In this document: positions 52,003-61,696 of the stretch, in pieces
How positions within the stretch are numbered: position 1 is the stretch's first letter
How the letters are laid out: each line of letters starts with the position of its first letter
Source of the DNA: Enterobacter chuandaensis
Lineage (GTDB): Bacteria > Pseudomonadota > Gammaproteobacteria > Enterobacterales > Enterobacteriaceae
DNA length: 64,000 nt
Direction: 5' to 3'
Assembly: GCF_003594915.1 (NCBI RefSeq)
Contig: NZ_QZCS01000001.1
Location: forward strand, 496,001 to 560,000
Position numbers and translations under genes: made by a program
Notes under the pieces: generated by a model
Told to the model about the DNA's origin: nothing
The model's input: the letters and a program-made list of their open reading frames with translations, nothing else
Database searches by the model: none

Positions 52003-53943
52003 TTATTCCCGCGCCAGCGCATCCACCGGATCCAGCCGCGCCGCGTTGCGGGCGGGCAACCAGCCAAACAAAATACCGGTAAACGTTGAACAGAGAAAAG
52101 CGGTCAATATTGCCACTGGCGAAAAGCCAATCTCCCAGCTAGGTAAGAAGAGCTGGAGCGCAAAGGCGATCATCATCGAAAGGGCAATGCCCATCGCGCC
52201 GCCCACCAGACACACCAGCACCGCCTCAATCAGAAACTGCTGGAGTACGTCGCTGGCTCTGGCTCCGACCGCCATGCGGATGCCGATCTCTCTCGTGCGT
52301 TCGGTCACCGACACCAGCATGATGTTCATCACCCCGATACCGCCGACGACCAGCGAGATCACCGCCACCAGCGTCAGGAACAGCTGAAGAGTACGTGTGG
52401 TCTTTTCCGCCGTTTTCAAGAGGCCGTCCATATTCCAGGTGAAGAAATCCTTCTTCCCGTGGCGCAATGTTAACAGCCGTTCCAGCTGCTGTTCCGCCAG
52501 CGCGCTGTCGTAGCCCTCCTTCACGCGCACGGTGATGGAGTTAAGCCAGGACTGGCCCATGATCCTCCCGGAAATGGTGGTATACGGCAGCCAGACGCGC
52601 AGGATCTTGCTGCTTCCAAACATCGACTGCTTCTCTTCCGCCACGCCGATGACCGTAGCTGGCATGTTGCCGACCAGAATCACCTCACCCACCACGTTCA
52701 CTTTATTGGGAAAGAGCTGCCTGCGCGAGTTGGCGTCCAGCACCACCACCTGCGCCCTGCCCGCGAGCTGTTCGGCGTTGAAAGTGGCGCCTTCGCTGAA
52801 GGTCATACCGTAAACGTTAAAGTAATCGCCGCTCACGCCGTTGGCGCTGGCCGCCACATCGATGTTGCCGTAGCGCAGACGCAGGTTTTGCGAGACCGCA
52901 GGCGTGGCGGAGTTCACCCACGGCTGCTTCTGAATCGCCGCCAGATCGTCATACTTCAGCGCCTGCTGATACTGCGGCTCGTCGTCGCCGAAATCTTTAC
53001 CGGGATAGACGTCAATGGTGTTGGTCCCGATGGCGCGAATATCCGCCAGCACCAGCTGCTTCGCCGCGTCGCCCACCACCACAATCGACACCACCGAGGC
53101 AATACCGATAATGATGCCGAGCATCGTCAGCAGGGTGCGCATTTTGTTAGCCGCCATCGCCAGCCAGGCCATGGTCAGCGCTTCACGAAAGCCGCTGGAG
53201 AACTGCCCCCAGCCGGTTGCTGCCGGTAGCGCTTCCTTCGGTGCCGCCGCGCGGGACTCACGCGGCGGCGGGTTGCTCACCAGCTCGCCGTCGTGGATCT
53301 CAATAATGCGTTCCGCCTGCTTTGCCACCTGCGGATCGTGGGTGACGATAATCACCGTGTGGCCCTGATCGCGCAGTTGGTGCAGGATCGCCATCACCTC
53401 TTCGCCGGAGTGGCTGTCGAGCGCCCCGGTCGGTTCATCCGCGAGGATCACCTGCCCGCCGTTCATCAGCGCACGGGCAATACTCACGCGCTGCTGCTGG
53501 CCGCCGGAAAGCTGTGACGGCTGGTACTCCACCCGCTCCGCCAGCCCCAGACGCGTTAACAGCGCCTTCGCGCGCTCAAGCCGTTTCTTGCGCTCGACGC
53601 CCGCATACACCGCAGGAACTTCCACGTTCTGCGCCGCACTCAGGTGAGAGAGCAAGTGGTAGCGCTGGAATATAAAGCCAAAATGTTCCCGGCGCAGCTT
53701 CGCCAGCGCGTCGCCGTCCAGCGTCGAGACGTCCGTCCCGGCCACCCGATAGGTGCCGCTGGTCGGTTTATCCAGGCAGCCGAGAATGTTCATCAGCGTC
53801 GATTTACCGGAACCCGACGCGCCAACTATCGCCACCATCTCGCCCGCTTCCACGCGCAGCGAGATGCCTTTCAGCACCTCCACCGGGCCGTCGCCGGACG
53901 GATAGCTGCGACGAATGTCTTTCAGCTCAAGCAGCGCGGTCAT
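52003..53943 (-). CDS. macB: Macrolide export ATP-binding/permease protein MacB
   Basis: MacB is the ABC-type component of the MacAB-TolC tripartite pump, which exports macrolides, enterotoxin STII and related molecules. The 646-residue product (E. coli 648) has an N-terminal ATPase with Walker [10 protein letters not shown] (near 40) and signature LSGGQQQR. A helix near residue 275, a large periplasmic domain and three C-terminal helices make it a mechanotransmission-type (type VII) ABC protein. It starts four bases inside the macA stop (ATGA). Confidence 0.97.
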   Translation of the reverse strand: MTALLELKDIRRSYPSGDGPVEVLKGISLRVEAGEMVAIVGASGSGKSTLMNILGCLDKPTSGTYRVAGTDVSTLDGDALAKLRREHFGFIFQRYHLLSHLSAAQNVEVPAVYAGVERKKRLERAKALLTRLGLAERVEYQPSQLSGGQQQRVSIARALMNGGQVILADEPTGALDSHSGEEVMAILHQLRDQGHTVIIVTHDPQVAKQAERIIEIHDGELVSNPPPRESRAAAPKEALPAATGWGQFSSGFREALTMAWLAMAANKMRTLLTMLGIIIGIASVVSIVVVGDAAKQLVLADIRAIGTNTIDVYPGKDFGDDEPQYQQALKYDDLAAIQKQPWVNSATPAVSQNLRLRYGNIDVAASANGVSGDYFNVYGMTFSEGATFNAEQLAGRAQVVVLDANSRRQLFPNKVNVVGEVILVGNMPATVIGVAEEKQSMFGSSKILRVWLPYTTISGRIMGQSWLNSITVRVKEGYDSALAEQQLERLLTLRHGKKDFFTWNMDGLLKTAEKTTRTLQLFLTLVAVISLVVGGIGVMNIMLVSVTERTREIGIRMAVGARASDVLQQFLIEAVLVCLVGGAMGIALSMMIAFALQLFLPSWEIGFSPVAILTAFLCSTFTGILFGWLPARNAARLDPVDALARE

Positions 53944-55055
53944 TTAGCGGCCCCGGACAGGCTTTCACTGACAACAACCTCCTCGCCCTCTTCCAGCCCT
54001 TTCACCACCACCACGTCGGTGTCGTTGCGCGCGCCAATCACCACCTCGCGCTCGCGCGTTTCACCATTGCGCAGCACTTTCACCTTGTAGCGATTGTCCC
54101 CGGCGGATTCACCCAGCGCGGAGAGCGGAACGGTCAGCACGTTTTTCACGCCGGTCAGCTGGATATGCACCTGCGCGGTCATGTCCAGGCGCAGCACGCC
54201 TTTCGGGTTTGGCACTTCGAAGCGTGCATAGTAGAAAATGGCGTCGTTAACCTTTTCCGGCGTTGGCAGAATGTCTTTCAGCACGCCTTCGTAGCGGGTT
54301 TGCGGGTCGCCGAGTACGGTAAACCAGGCGTTCTGCCCCGGCTTAAGATGGATCACGTCTGCCTCGGAGACCTGCGCTTTCACCAACATGGTGCTCATGT
54401 CCGCCAGCGTCAGAATGTTTGGCGCCTGCTGGGCGGCAATCACCGTCTGGCCCTGCAGCGTGGTGATTTGCGTCACTTCCCCGGCCATCGGCGCAACGAT
54501 TTTTGTATAATCGAGGTTGGTTTTCGCCGTATCCAGCGAGGCCTGATTACGTTTAATTTGCGCGTCGATCGTGCCAATCTGCGCCTGTTTCACCGCCAGC
54601 TCCGTCGCGGCGGTGTCTAAATCCTGCTTTGAAATAGCCTGGGTTTTCGCCAGCGCCTGCTGGCGAGTCAGCGTCACCTGAGCGAGATTACGCTCTGCCA
54701 GCGCCTGTGCACGCTGGGCGCGCAGCTCCATCAGCGTGGCTTCCACTTCTCGGATCTGGTTCTCGGCCTGCTCAGGGTCGATAACGCCAAGCAGCTGGCC
54801 TTTATTCACCTTGTCGCCAATCTCTACTGACAGCGTTTTCAGCTGGCCGCTGACCTGCGCGCCGACGTCAACCTTGCGTAGCGCATCAAGCTTGCCCGTC
54901 GCAAGGACGTTTTGCTGCAGTTCTCCCGGGCGAACGATCAGCGTCTGGTACTGCGGCACTGGCGCGTTAAGCACCTGCCATAACCAGAATCCACCGACTA
55001 AAATCACCAGCGCCAGCAGCAGAAACAGCGTTCTGCGTTTTCCCTTGAGGTTCAT
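53940..55055 (-). CDS. macA: Macrolide efflux periplasmic adaptor MacA
   Basis: MacA is the membrane-fusion protein that links MacB to TolC. The 371-residue product has one N-terminal membrane helix (about residues 8-27). The adaptor domains follow: a lipoyl-type segment ([19 protein letters not shown]), a helical hairpin and beta-barrel. I chose the ATG at 55053-55055 ([13 protein letters not shown]), which gives exactly the E. coli length and has GGAA about seven bases upstream; a start nine codons earlier is possible. It is divergent from ybjX. Confidence 0.95.
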   Translation of the reverse strand: MNLKGKRRTLFLLLALVILVGGFWLWQVLNAPVPQYQTLIVRPGELQQNVLATGKLDALRKVDVGAQVSGQLKTLSVEIGDKVNKGQLLGVIDPEQAENQIREVEATLMELRAQRAQALAERNLAQVTLTRQQALAKTQAISKQDLDTAATELAVKQAQIGTIDAQIKRNQASLDTAKTNLDYTKIVAPMAGEVTQITTLQGQTVIAAQQAPNILTLADMSTMLVKAQVSEADVIHLKPGQNAWFTVLGDPQTRYEGVLKDILPTPEKVNDAIFYYARFEVPNPKGVLRLDMTAQVHIQLTGVKNVLTVPLSALGESAGDNRYKVKVLRNGETREREVVIGARNDTDVVVVKGLEEGEEVVVSESLSGAAK

Positions 55056-55214
55056 AAATATTCCAAATAAATGTTCTGGCAATAATAAACGTTGATTCTA
55101 TCTAAACGACTCCTTAACGAAACCCCTGTTCTCCGAAATCGCCGTAATTTGTTTACAAGACGTTGATATTTCCCCTGTTGAAATAGCGATATTCAAAAAG
55201 ACTCAGGATTTATC
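55056..55214. promoter_or_regulatory. macA / ybjX divergent region with PhoP-box-like repeat
   Basis: A 159-base divergent gap. At 55150-55166 lies TGTTTA-CAAGA-CGTTGA, which resembles the PhoP direct repeat (T/G)GTTTA-N5-(T/G)GTTTA. The first half matches all six bases and the second four of six. It is followed 12 bases later by a weak -10 TGAAAT directed at ybjX. ybjX homologues are known members of the PhoP regulon in Salmonella. Suggestive only. Confidence 0.5.
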
Positions 55215-56171
55215 ATGTCTTCCATCGTCGATACACCCTATTCAAACCTGACGCAGCCGACATCCGGCTGGCAACTTTTCAAAAACCTGGCGTCCGGGAA
55301 GATCGCACCCGGGCTGGCGTGGCAGAACCCCGCTTATCGTCGTAAGTTCATGTTGCGTTCACTGGCGACGCCCGTAAGTACGTCCCGCCTGTTAACGAGC
55401 CTGGCAAAACAACCGCGTCTGATGCAGATGTTGCAGGTACAGCCCGGTTTGCCGTGCCGGCTTCACCGTCCCTGGCTGACGGTGAAGATGGATCGCCAGC
55501 ACGCGCTGGAATCCCTGAACTGGCACTATCAGGCCATGAGCCGCCAGCTTCCCGCGTCACTGATGAAGGGCTATCTTTCGGCGCAGGGCGTTAAGTTGCT
55601 GACGTTAACCGGCAAAGATGAGCAGGAATTTACCGTCCGTCTGTGTGCCGATGCGTTCCTGGATAAAGAGGGAGAAGCCACCCTCGTTTTCTGTGACAGT
55701 GAGAATACGGTGCTGGCGGAGATCACCTTTACGCTCTGCCAGCTTGAAGGAAAATCGACGCTGTTCATCGGCGGCTTGCAGGGGGCGAAAGCGCATGTTC
55801 CCCATGAGCTGATCCAGAAGGCGACAAAAGCCTGCCACGGTCTGTTCCCGAAACGCCTGCTGGTTGAAGCCGCCATGACGCTCGGCGCCGCCTTCCCGGT
55901 CGCGCAGATTGTTGCCGTCAGTAATGCCACCCATATTTATCGCAGCTGGCGCTACCGCAAGAAAAAAGAGGGAAAACTGCTGGCCGATTACGACAGCTTC
56001 TGGAGCTCACTCGGTGGGGAAAAACTGGAAAGCGGTCACTTTATGCTGCCGCTTGCCATGCCGCGTAAACCGATGGAAGAGATCGCGAGCAAAAAACGTT
56101 CCGAATACCGTCGCCGCTACGCGCTGCTGGACAGCCTGATTCAGCAGGTGAAACAGGCGACCGAACGTTAA
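55215..56171 (+). CDS. ybjX: YbjX, VirK-family DUF535 protein
   Basis: The 318-residue product belongs to the VirK/DUF535 family (Salmonella SomA/VirK, E. coli YbjX). Family members affect envelope integrity and resistance to host peptides, but the biochemical activity is not clear. It is soluble-looking, rich in Arg and Lys, with the conserved HRPWLTVKM and EFTVRLCADAFLDKEGEATLVF segments and the late SRRYALLDSL-type region. AGGA lies nine bases before the ATG. Its last four bases overlap the convergent ybjD. Confidence 0.9.
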   Translation: MSSIVDTPYSNLTQPTSGWQLFKNLASGKIAPGLAWQNPAYRRKFMLRSLATPVSTSRLLTSLAKQPRLMQMLQVQPGLPCRLHRPWLTVKMDRQHALESLNWHYQAMSRQLPASLMKGYLSAQGVKLLTLTGKDEQEFTVRLCADAFLDKEGEATLVFCDSENTVLAEITFTLCQLEGKSTLFIGGLQGAKAHVPHELIQKATKACHGLFPKRLLVEAAMTLGAAFPVAQIVAVSNATHIYRSWRYRKKKEGKLLADYDSFWSSLGGEKLESGHFMLPLAMPRKPMEEIASKKRSEYRRRYALLDSLIQQVKQATER

Positions 56172-57826
56172 TCCGCCCTTCCGCGTGCCAGCCACAGCAC
56201 GCGGGAGAACATCTTGCGCAGCAGCGTCGGAACCGCCTCGACGCCCCGCCTTCCCGCTTCCGTCGCCACTTCTATGGCTAAATCCGGTTTCGACGAGCGG
56301 TGAATGGCTTTGGCGATCACGCGCCGCATGTTCATCGGGACGTCGACCGGCACCATCGCAATGCGGTGGAATACGTCGTCAAAACCCTGACGATACATGA
56401 AGTGCTCCATGTCCATCGCCGGCAGCATCGTTAAGTGGTCCCGTTCTTCTTCCCGCTCGTTGTTCAGCAGGCTGCGCACAGTTGAGGCATATTTTTTCCC
56501 CGCCTCGTCACCGTCCACCAGCACATGCCATTCAATTCCCATTCGCCGGGCAAATTTTATCAGCGGTTTTAATCCCGACTGGGCAAATTCGATCACCTTA
56601 ATGCCTTCAGCATCAAAATGGTGGCCGCACTGGCGCGCCAGCTCGTTGATGACCCAGGTCTCCGTTTCCCCCTCCACCAGCAGCCAGCAGCGGGCAAAGA
56701 GTGACGACGCGCGATTAAAGCGGATATGAAACGCAATACGCCGCCCGTCTTCGGCGTTCATCCCGCCGGGCCCGAGACGGTACGCGGAAACCCGCGCAGA
56801 CTCGCGCACCAGACGGCAGATGTGCTCCACCGGCGTCAGCGATAACAGTTCACCGGAATTGGTGGTGGTAATCCGCTGGAGCGGCAGCAGATTCAGCAGG
56901 TGCCACGCCACGGAGAGCATAATGGGGTGCAGACGCGTTTCCGGATCTTCCACCAGCAGCAGCGGGCGGGCATCCCTGTCAAGACGCACGGTGCCTTTCG
57001 CCTGCAGAAGCGTTGAAAACAGCCCCAGCAAAATCACCCGATGGGTTCGGCCACCGGGCCGATCGATCATCCGGTTGATGATGTCGAGATAGCGCCAGCT
57101 GCGTTGTTCATCATGAGAGCGGCGGCGCATCAGACGATGGCGGGACGCCGAGGTGCCCTGCTCGGAAAAATAGTGTTCCAGCAGTTGTACCATCGCCGAC
57201 AGCCCCTGACGAATCTGACCATCGGTGAGGTTCTGCGGACGTGACACCAGCTCTCGCGCCAGGAAATCCAGCTCGCGGGCGGTGACTTCCACCTCCGGCA
57301 TATTCGGTACGGTACCGTTACGGATACGGCGCATAAAACGCGCATCGCGCAGGCGTAACACTGGCGTCAGGCGGATCAAATGGCGTGCCAGATCGTCGAT
57401 GTTGTCGAGCGGGATCGGGCTGGCCTTCTCATCAAGAAATTCACGCAGGGTCAGCACCCCTTCGTTCTCCGTCATCTCGCCTTCCAGCCGATAGAAAATC
57501 CGGTGGAAACCGTCGTCGCACGGTACCCAGCAGGGCGACAGCGAGCGGAAGCGACGCACGCGGTGACGTCCGGGCTCGGATTCGCGGAACGTAAGGATAA
57601 TGTGCAGGTGCTTTTCGCGGCCCGCGATGTCGCCGGGCGGGAACCAGAAATCATCGTGAACGAAGTGATACAAATCGTCTTCGGGTGAAAGCAGGAGCGT
57701 CAGCGCATCCAGCAGGCTGGACTTCCCCCACGCGTTTTCGCCGATCAGGACGTTGTTCTGCTCCAGCTGCAGCGACAGACGGTTAATACCACGAAATCCG
57801 ACAATTTCCGCACGTTCGAGAAGCAT
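56168..57826 (-). CDS. ybjD: YbjD, OLD-family ATPase/TOPRIM nuclease
   Basis: The 552-residue product (E. coli YbjD length) is a class-2-type OLD protein. An ABC/SMC-like ATPase domain with Walker A GENAWGKSS (near residues 33-41) is followed by a C-terminal TOPRIM domain with LLVEGETETWVI (glutamate near 384) and HVLVDGDEAGKKYA (DxD-type near 432). OLD nucleases include P2 Old and GajA of the Gabija defence pair. YbjD has no UvrD-like GajB partner beside it here. GGGGGA precedes the ATG. It stands alone between ybjX and aqpZ. Confidence 0.92.
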   Translation of the reverse strand: MLLERAEIVGFRGINRLSLQLEQNNVLIGENAWGKSSLLDALTLLLSPEDDLYHFVHDDFWFPPGDIAGREKHLHIILTFRESEPGRHRVRRFRSLSPCWVPCDDGFHRIFYRLEGEMTENEGVLTLREFLDEKASPIPLDNIDDLARHLIRLTPVLRLRDARFMRRIRNGTVPNMPEVEVTARELDFLARELVSRPQNLTDGQIRQGLSAMVQLLEHYFSEQGTSASRHRLMRRRSHDEQRSWRYLDIINRMIDRPGGRTHRVILLGLFSTLLQAKGTVRLDRDARPLLLVEDPETRLHPIMLSVAWHLLNLLPLQRITTTNSGELLSLTPVEHICRLVRESARVSAYRLGPGGMNAEDGRRIAFHIRFNRASSLFARCWLLVEGETETWVINELARQCGHHFDAEGIKVIEFAQSGLKPLIKFARRMGIEWHVLVDGDEAGKKYASTVRSLLNNEREEERDHLTMLPAMDMEHFMYRQGFDDVFHRIAMVPVDVPMNMRRVIAKAIHRSSKPDLAIEVATEAGRRGVEAVPTLLRKMFSRVLWLARGRAD

Positions 57827-58116
57827 AAATCCCCCGCGAAATGATCACTTTTTCCTTTAAGTTATCAGCAGTATAGCGGGAGGAATCTTGTCACGACAGC
57901 ACAACATTCATTCTTATAAGAATTGGTCTATGCTCTATTTACCGCTGACTGGAACAAGGATTGACATCACATTGCCTTAAATCAAATTAATTGAATTTAT
58001 TTAAGTGGCGAAGGGGTGTTGTTGGTTTCTAAAATAATGGCTCTTTGAGTCGTCATCCCTTTATGGCGATATCCCGCGCGCAGGAAAGCGCACGGTCATT
58101 TATTATTGAGGTGGTT
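57827..58116. promoter_or_regulatory. ybjD / aqpZ divergent region
   Basis: This 290-base AT-rich gap must hold the promoters of ybjD and aqpZ. A TTGACA hexamer at 57961-57966 could be an aqpZ -35, but the -10 at the right spacing is poor (AAATTA). No RNA gene or repeat is recognised. Confidence 0.4.
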
Positions 58117-58812
58117 ATGTTTAGAAAATTAGCAGCAGAATGCTTTGGTACATTCTGGCTGGTATTTGGTGGCTGCGGTAGTGCCGTTCTGGCAGCAGCT
58201 TTTCCGGAATTAGGCATTGGTTTTGTTGGCGTCGCGCTGGCGTTTGGCTTAACCGTATTAACCATGGCGTTTGCCGTGGGGCATATTTCCGGCGGTCATT
58301 TTAACCCGGCAGTGACATTAGGTTTATGGGCGGGCGGCCGTTTCCCGGCGAAAGAGGTTATTGGCTACATCGTGGCGCAGGTGGTGGGTGGTATTATTGC
58401 GGCAGGCGTCCTGTACGTGATTGCCAGCGGTAAAGCCGGGTTCGACGCGGCGGCCAGCGGCTTCGCCTCTAACGGCTTCGGCGAACACTCTCCGGGCGGC
58501 TACTCCATGCTGTCTGCCATCGTGATTGAAATTGTGCTGACCGCCGGCTTCCTGCTGGTGATCCATGGCGCAACCGACAAACACGCGCCTGCAGGCTTCG
58601 CGCCAATCGCCATTGGTCTGGCGCTGACGCTGATCCACCTGATTTCTATTCCGGTCACCAACACCTCCGTTAACCCGGCGCGCAGCACCGCCGTCGCCAT
58701 TTTCCAGGGCGGCTGGGCCCTTGAGCAGCTGTGGCTGTTCTGGGTGATGCCGATTATCGGCGGTATTCTGGGCGGCGTGCTGTACCGCACTCTGCTGGAA
58801 AAACGCGATTAA
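58117..58812 (+). CDS. aqpZ: Aquaporin Z
   Basis: AqpZ is the inner-membrane water channel. The 231-residue product has the E. coli length, six membrane helices and two NPA motifs (GHFNPAV at residues 63-65, and VNPARS near 186). The Arg after the second NPA forms the selectivity filter. Its narrow-pore residues fit a water-specific aquaporin and not a glycerol facilitator. I chose the ATG at 58117 ([11 protein letters not shown]). Upstream in-frame starts as far as 58045 are not conserved. Confidence 0.97.
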   Translation: MFRKLAAECFGTFWLVFGGCGSAVLAAAFPELGIGFVGVALAFGLTVLTMAFAVGHISGGHFNPAVTLGLWAGGRFPAKEVIGYIVAQVVGGIIAAGVLYVIASGKAGFDAAASGFASNGFGEHSPGGYSMLSAIVIEIVLTAGFLLVIHGATDKHAPAGFAPIAIGLALTLIHLISIPVTNTSVNPARSTAVAIFQGGWALEQLWLFWVMPIIGGILGGVLYRTLLEKRD

Positions 58813-58830
58813 TTAAGTGCGGCCTGTAAC

Positions 58831-58908
58831 GTCGGGTGGCGCTAACGCTTACCCGACCTACGTGAGTGTGCACTTTGTAGGCCGGGTAAGGCGCAGCCGC
58901 TACCCGGC
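58831..58908. repeat. REP/BIME pair after aqpZ
   Basis: Two REP-like palindromes lie 18-96 bases after the aqpZ stop. One (58831-58861) runs from GTCGGGTGGCG to CCCGACCTAC. The other (58877-58908) runs from GTAGGCCGGGTAAGG to TACCCGGC. They are in opposite orientation, the arrangement of a BIME. Further copies of the same family follow hcr. Confidence 0.85.
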
Positions 58909-58989
58909 TTTATTTTGCCGCTTTACTGAGCAGCCTTTATTGGGTAGTGTCTCTGGCGCTTAACAGATACTCAAAAGGACCGGCTGTTC

Positions 58990-59889
58990 ATGTTCTCAGG
59001 ACTCCTCATTATTCTGCTGCCCCTGATTGTGGGCTATCTCATCCCGCTGCATCAGGAATCCGCATTACGGCTTATCAACCGTTTTCTCAGCTGGATTGTT
59101 TACGTCATTCTCTTTTTTATGGGGATCAGTCTGGCCTTTCTGGATAATCTGGCGACGAATTTGCTTTCCATCCTGCATTATTCTGCGGTCACCGTGGTGG
59201 TTATTTTGCTGTGCAATATTGCCGCGCTGCTGTGGCTGGAACGCATTATTCCGTGGAAAAATAACCATCATCAGGAAAAACTCCCTTCACGAATTGCGAT
59301 GGCACTGGAGTCATTAAAACTCTGCGGCGTGGTGGTGCTCGGTTTTCTTCTGGGTCTTACCGGATGGGCATTTTTGCAGCACGCGACAGAAGCCAGCGAA
59401 TATACCCTGATCTTCCTGTTGTTCCTGATCGGTATTCAACTGCGAAATAACGGCATGACGCTGAAACAGATTGTCCTGAATCGTCGGGGAATGATGGTTG
59501 CCGTTATTGTTGTCGCCAGTTCAATGGTGGCAGGGGTCATCAATGCCTTTATTCTCGATCTGCCGCTGAAGACCGGCCTGGCGATGGCCTCCGGATTCGG
59601 CTGGTATTCCCTCTCCGGTATTCTGCTGACCGAATCGTTCGGGCCGGTGATCGGCAGCGCCGCCTTCTTTAACGATCTGGCACGCGAGCTGATTGCCATC
59701 ATGCTGATCCCGGGTCTGGTTCGCCGCAGCCGCTCAACCGCGCTGGGCCTGTGCGGCGCAACGTCGATGGATTTCACCCTACCGGTATTACAACGCTCCG
59801 GGGGCCTGGAGATGGTGCCTGCCGCCATCGTGCACGGTTTTATTTTGAGCCTGCTGGTTCCCGTTCTCATGGCATTTTTCTCTGCCTGA
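58990..59889 (+). CDS. lysO: L-lysine exporter LysO (YbjE)
   Basis: LysO exports lysine and toxic lysine analogues such as thialysine. The 299-residue product matches E. coli YbjE, with about eight hydrophobic segments and the DUF340 fold, including GWYSLSGILLTESFGP in the middle of the C-terminal half. AAGGA lies ten bases upstream of the ATG. In E. coli it is regulated by lysine through ArgP; no such site is identified here. Confidence 0.95.
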   Translation: MFSGLLIILLPLIVGYLIPLHQESALRLINRFLSWIVYVILFFMGISLAFLDNLATNLLSILHYSAVTVVVILLCNIAALLWLERIIPWKNNHHQEKLPSRIAMALESLKLCGVVVLGFLLGLTGWAFLQHATEASEYTLIFLLFLIGIQLRNNGMTLKQIVLNRRGMMVAVIVVASSMVAGVINAFILDLPLKTGLAMASGFGWYSLSGILLTESFGPVIGSAAFFNDLARELIAIMLIPGLVRRSRSTALGLCGATSMDFTLPVLQRSGGLEMVPAAIVHGFILSLLVPVLMAFFSA

Positions 59890-60033
59890 TACCTCTGTGG
59901 CGGTAGGGCTCCTGCCGTCAAAATTGCGCTAAATCAATATCCCTCTATTTTGTAGCAGAAAGCCCTTTCCACCACTCAGCCACAGGCATAATCTTAAACA
60001 TGTATATTAAATATAACTTTTACAGGTGTGATT
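59890..60033 (+). promoter_or_regulatory. hcp-hcr promoter region with FNR-like and NsrR-like sites
   Basis: At 59924-59937 lies TTGCG-CTAA-ATCAA, an FNR-type site with one perfect half. A CATAAT -10 candidate at 59987-59992 puts it about 68 bases upstream of a start near 59999. A perfect 13-base AT palindrome, TATATTAAATATA (60003-60015), lies in the early leader, where an NsrR repressor site would be expected for hcp. E. coli hcp-hcr is activated by FNR and repressed by NsrR. Confidence 0.5.
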
Positions 60034-61686
60034 ATGTTTTGTGTGCAATGTGAACAAACCATCCGTACCCCGGCAGGCAACGGCTGCTCTTACGCACAGG
60101 GTATGTGCGGCAAAACCGCAGAAACATCAGACCTGCAGGACCTGCTGATCGCTGCCCTGCAAGGCCTTTCCGCATGGGCCTTCAAAGCCCGCGAATACGG
60201 TATTATCGACCATTATGTCGACAGCTTCGCCCCGCGCGCCTTCTTCTCCACCCTGACCAACGTCAACTTTGATTCCCCGCGCATTGTCGGCTATGCCCGC
60301 GAAGCGATTGCCCTGCGCGAAGCGCTAAAGGCGCAGTGCCTGAATGCCGATGCCAGCGCCCGTGTGGACAACCCGATGTCAGAACTGCAGCTGGTGAGCG
60401 ACGATCTGGGTGAATTACAGCGTCAGGCGGCAGATTTCACCCCCAATAAAGACAAAGCGGCGATTGGCGAGAACATTCTCGGCCTGCGCCTGCTCTGCCT
60501 GTACGGCCTGAAGGGCGCTGCAGCCTATATGGAGCATGCGCACGTGCTTGGCCAGTACGATAACGACATCTACGCCCAGTACCACAAAATCATGGCGTGG
60601 CTGGGCACCTGGCCTGCCGATATGAATGCGCTGCTTGAGTGCTCAATGGAAATCGGCCAGATGAACTTCAAAGTGATGAGCATTCTGGATGCCGGTGAAA
60701 CCAGCACCTACGGTCATCCAACGCCAACGCAGGTCAATGTGAAAGCGACTGAAGGCAAATGTATTCTCATCTCCGGCCACGACCTGAAAGATCTCTACAA
60801 TCTGCTGAAGCAGACCGAAGGCACCGGCGTTAACGTCTATACCCACGGCGAAATGCTGCCCGCACACGGCTACCCGGAGCTGCGTAAATTCAAACATCTG
60901 ATCGGTAACTACGGCAGCGGCTGGCAGAATCAGCAGGTTGAATTTGCCCGCTTCCCTGGCCCGATTGTGATGACGTCTAACTGCATCATCGACCCGACTG
61001 TCGGCGCGTATGATGACCGCATCTGGACCCGTAGCATCGTCGGCTGGCCGGGCGTGAGCCACCTCGAAGGCGACGATTTCGGTCCGGTGATTGCCCAGGC
61101 GCAGCAGATGGCAGGCTTCCCGTACAGCGAGATCCCTCACCTGATCACCGTCGGCTTCGGTCGCGAAACCCTGCTGGGCGCTGCAGATTCACTGATTGAT
61201 CTCGTCAGCCGTGAAAAGCTTCGCCACATCTTCCTCGTTGGCGGCTGCGACGGCGCGCGCGGCGAGCGTAACTACTTCACCGATTTCGCCACCAGCGTGC
61301 CGGAAGACTGCCTGATCCTGACCCTGGCGTGCGGAAAATACCGTTTCAACAAGCTGGATTTCGGCAACATCGAAGGTCTGCCGCGCCTGATCGATGCAGG
61401 CCAGTGTAACGATGCTTACTCGGCCATCATTCTGGCGGTCACGCTGGCGGAAAAACTCGGCTGCGGCGTCAACGACCTGCCGCTGTCGCTGGTGCTCTCC
61501 TGGTTCGAGCAGAAAGCGATCGTGATCCTGCTGACCCTGCTCTCGCTCGGCGTCACCAACATCGTGACCGGCCCGACCGCGCCTGGCTTCCTGACGCCGG
61601 ACCTGCTGGCGGTACTGAACGAGAAATTCGGCCTGCGTTCCGTGACCAACGTTGAAGATGATATGAAGCAATTGCTGAGCGCGTAA
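60034..61686 (+). CDS. hcp: Hydroxylamine reductase / hybrid-cluster protein
   Basis: Hcp is a hybrid Fe-S-O cluster protein that acts as a high-affinity nitric oxide reductase and S-nitrosylating enzyme in anaerobic nitrosative stress. The 550-residue product starts MFCVQCEQT, with N-terminal cysteines at 3, 6, 18 and 25 spaced as in E. coli, which binds a [2Fe-2S] cluster there. Hybrid-cluster residues are spread through the C-terminal half (for example [16 protein letters not shown]). I chose the ATG at 60034, with AGGTG upstream, over the ATG two codons earlier. hcr follows after ten bases. Confidence 0.97.
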   Translation: MFCVQCEQTIRTPAGNGCSYAQGMCGKTAETSDLQDLLIAALQGLSAWAFKAREYGIIDHYVDSFAPRAFFSTLTNVNFDSPRIVGYAREAIALREALKAQCLNADASARVDNPMSELQLVSDDLGELQRQAADFTPNKDKAAIGENILGLRLLCLYGLKGAAAYMEHAHVLGQYDNDIYAQYHKIMAWLGTWPADMNALLECSMEIGQMNFKVMSILDAGETSTYGHPTPTQVNVKATEGKCILISGHDLKDLYNLLKQTEGTGVNVYTHGEMLPAHGYPELRKFKHLIGNYGSGWQNQQVEFARFPGPIVMTSNCIIDPTVGAYDDRIWTRSIVGWPGVSHLEGDDFGPVIAQAQQMAGFPYSEIPHLITVGFGRETLLGAADSLIDLVSREKLRHIFLVGGCDGARGERNYFTDFATSVPEDCLILTLACGKYRFNKLDFGNIEGLPRLIDAGQCNDAYSAIILAVTLAEKLGCGVNDLPLSLVLSWFEQKAIVILLTLLSLGVTNIVTGPTAPGFLTPDLLAVLNEKFGLRSVTNVEDDMKQLLSA

Positions 61687-61696
61687 GGAGTTACTC

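Noticed and set aside
56168-57826. A Gabija-type two-gene defence system
   Set aside because: The OLD protein has no UvrD-like GajB beside it; the neighbours are ybjX and aqpZ.
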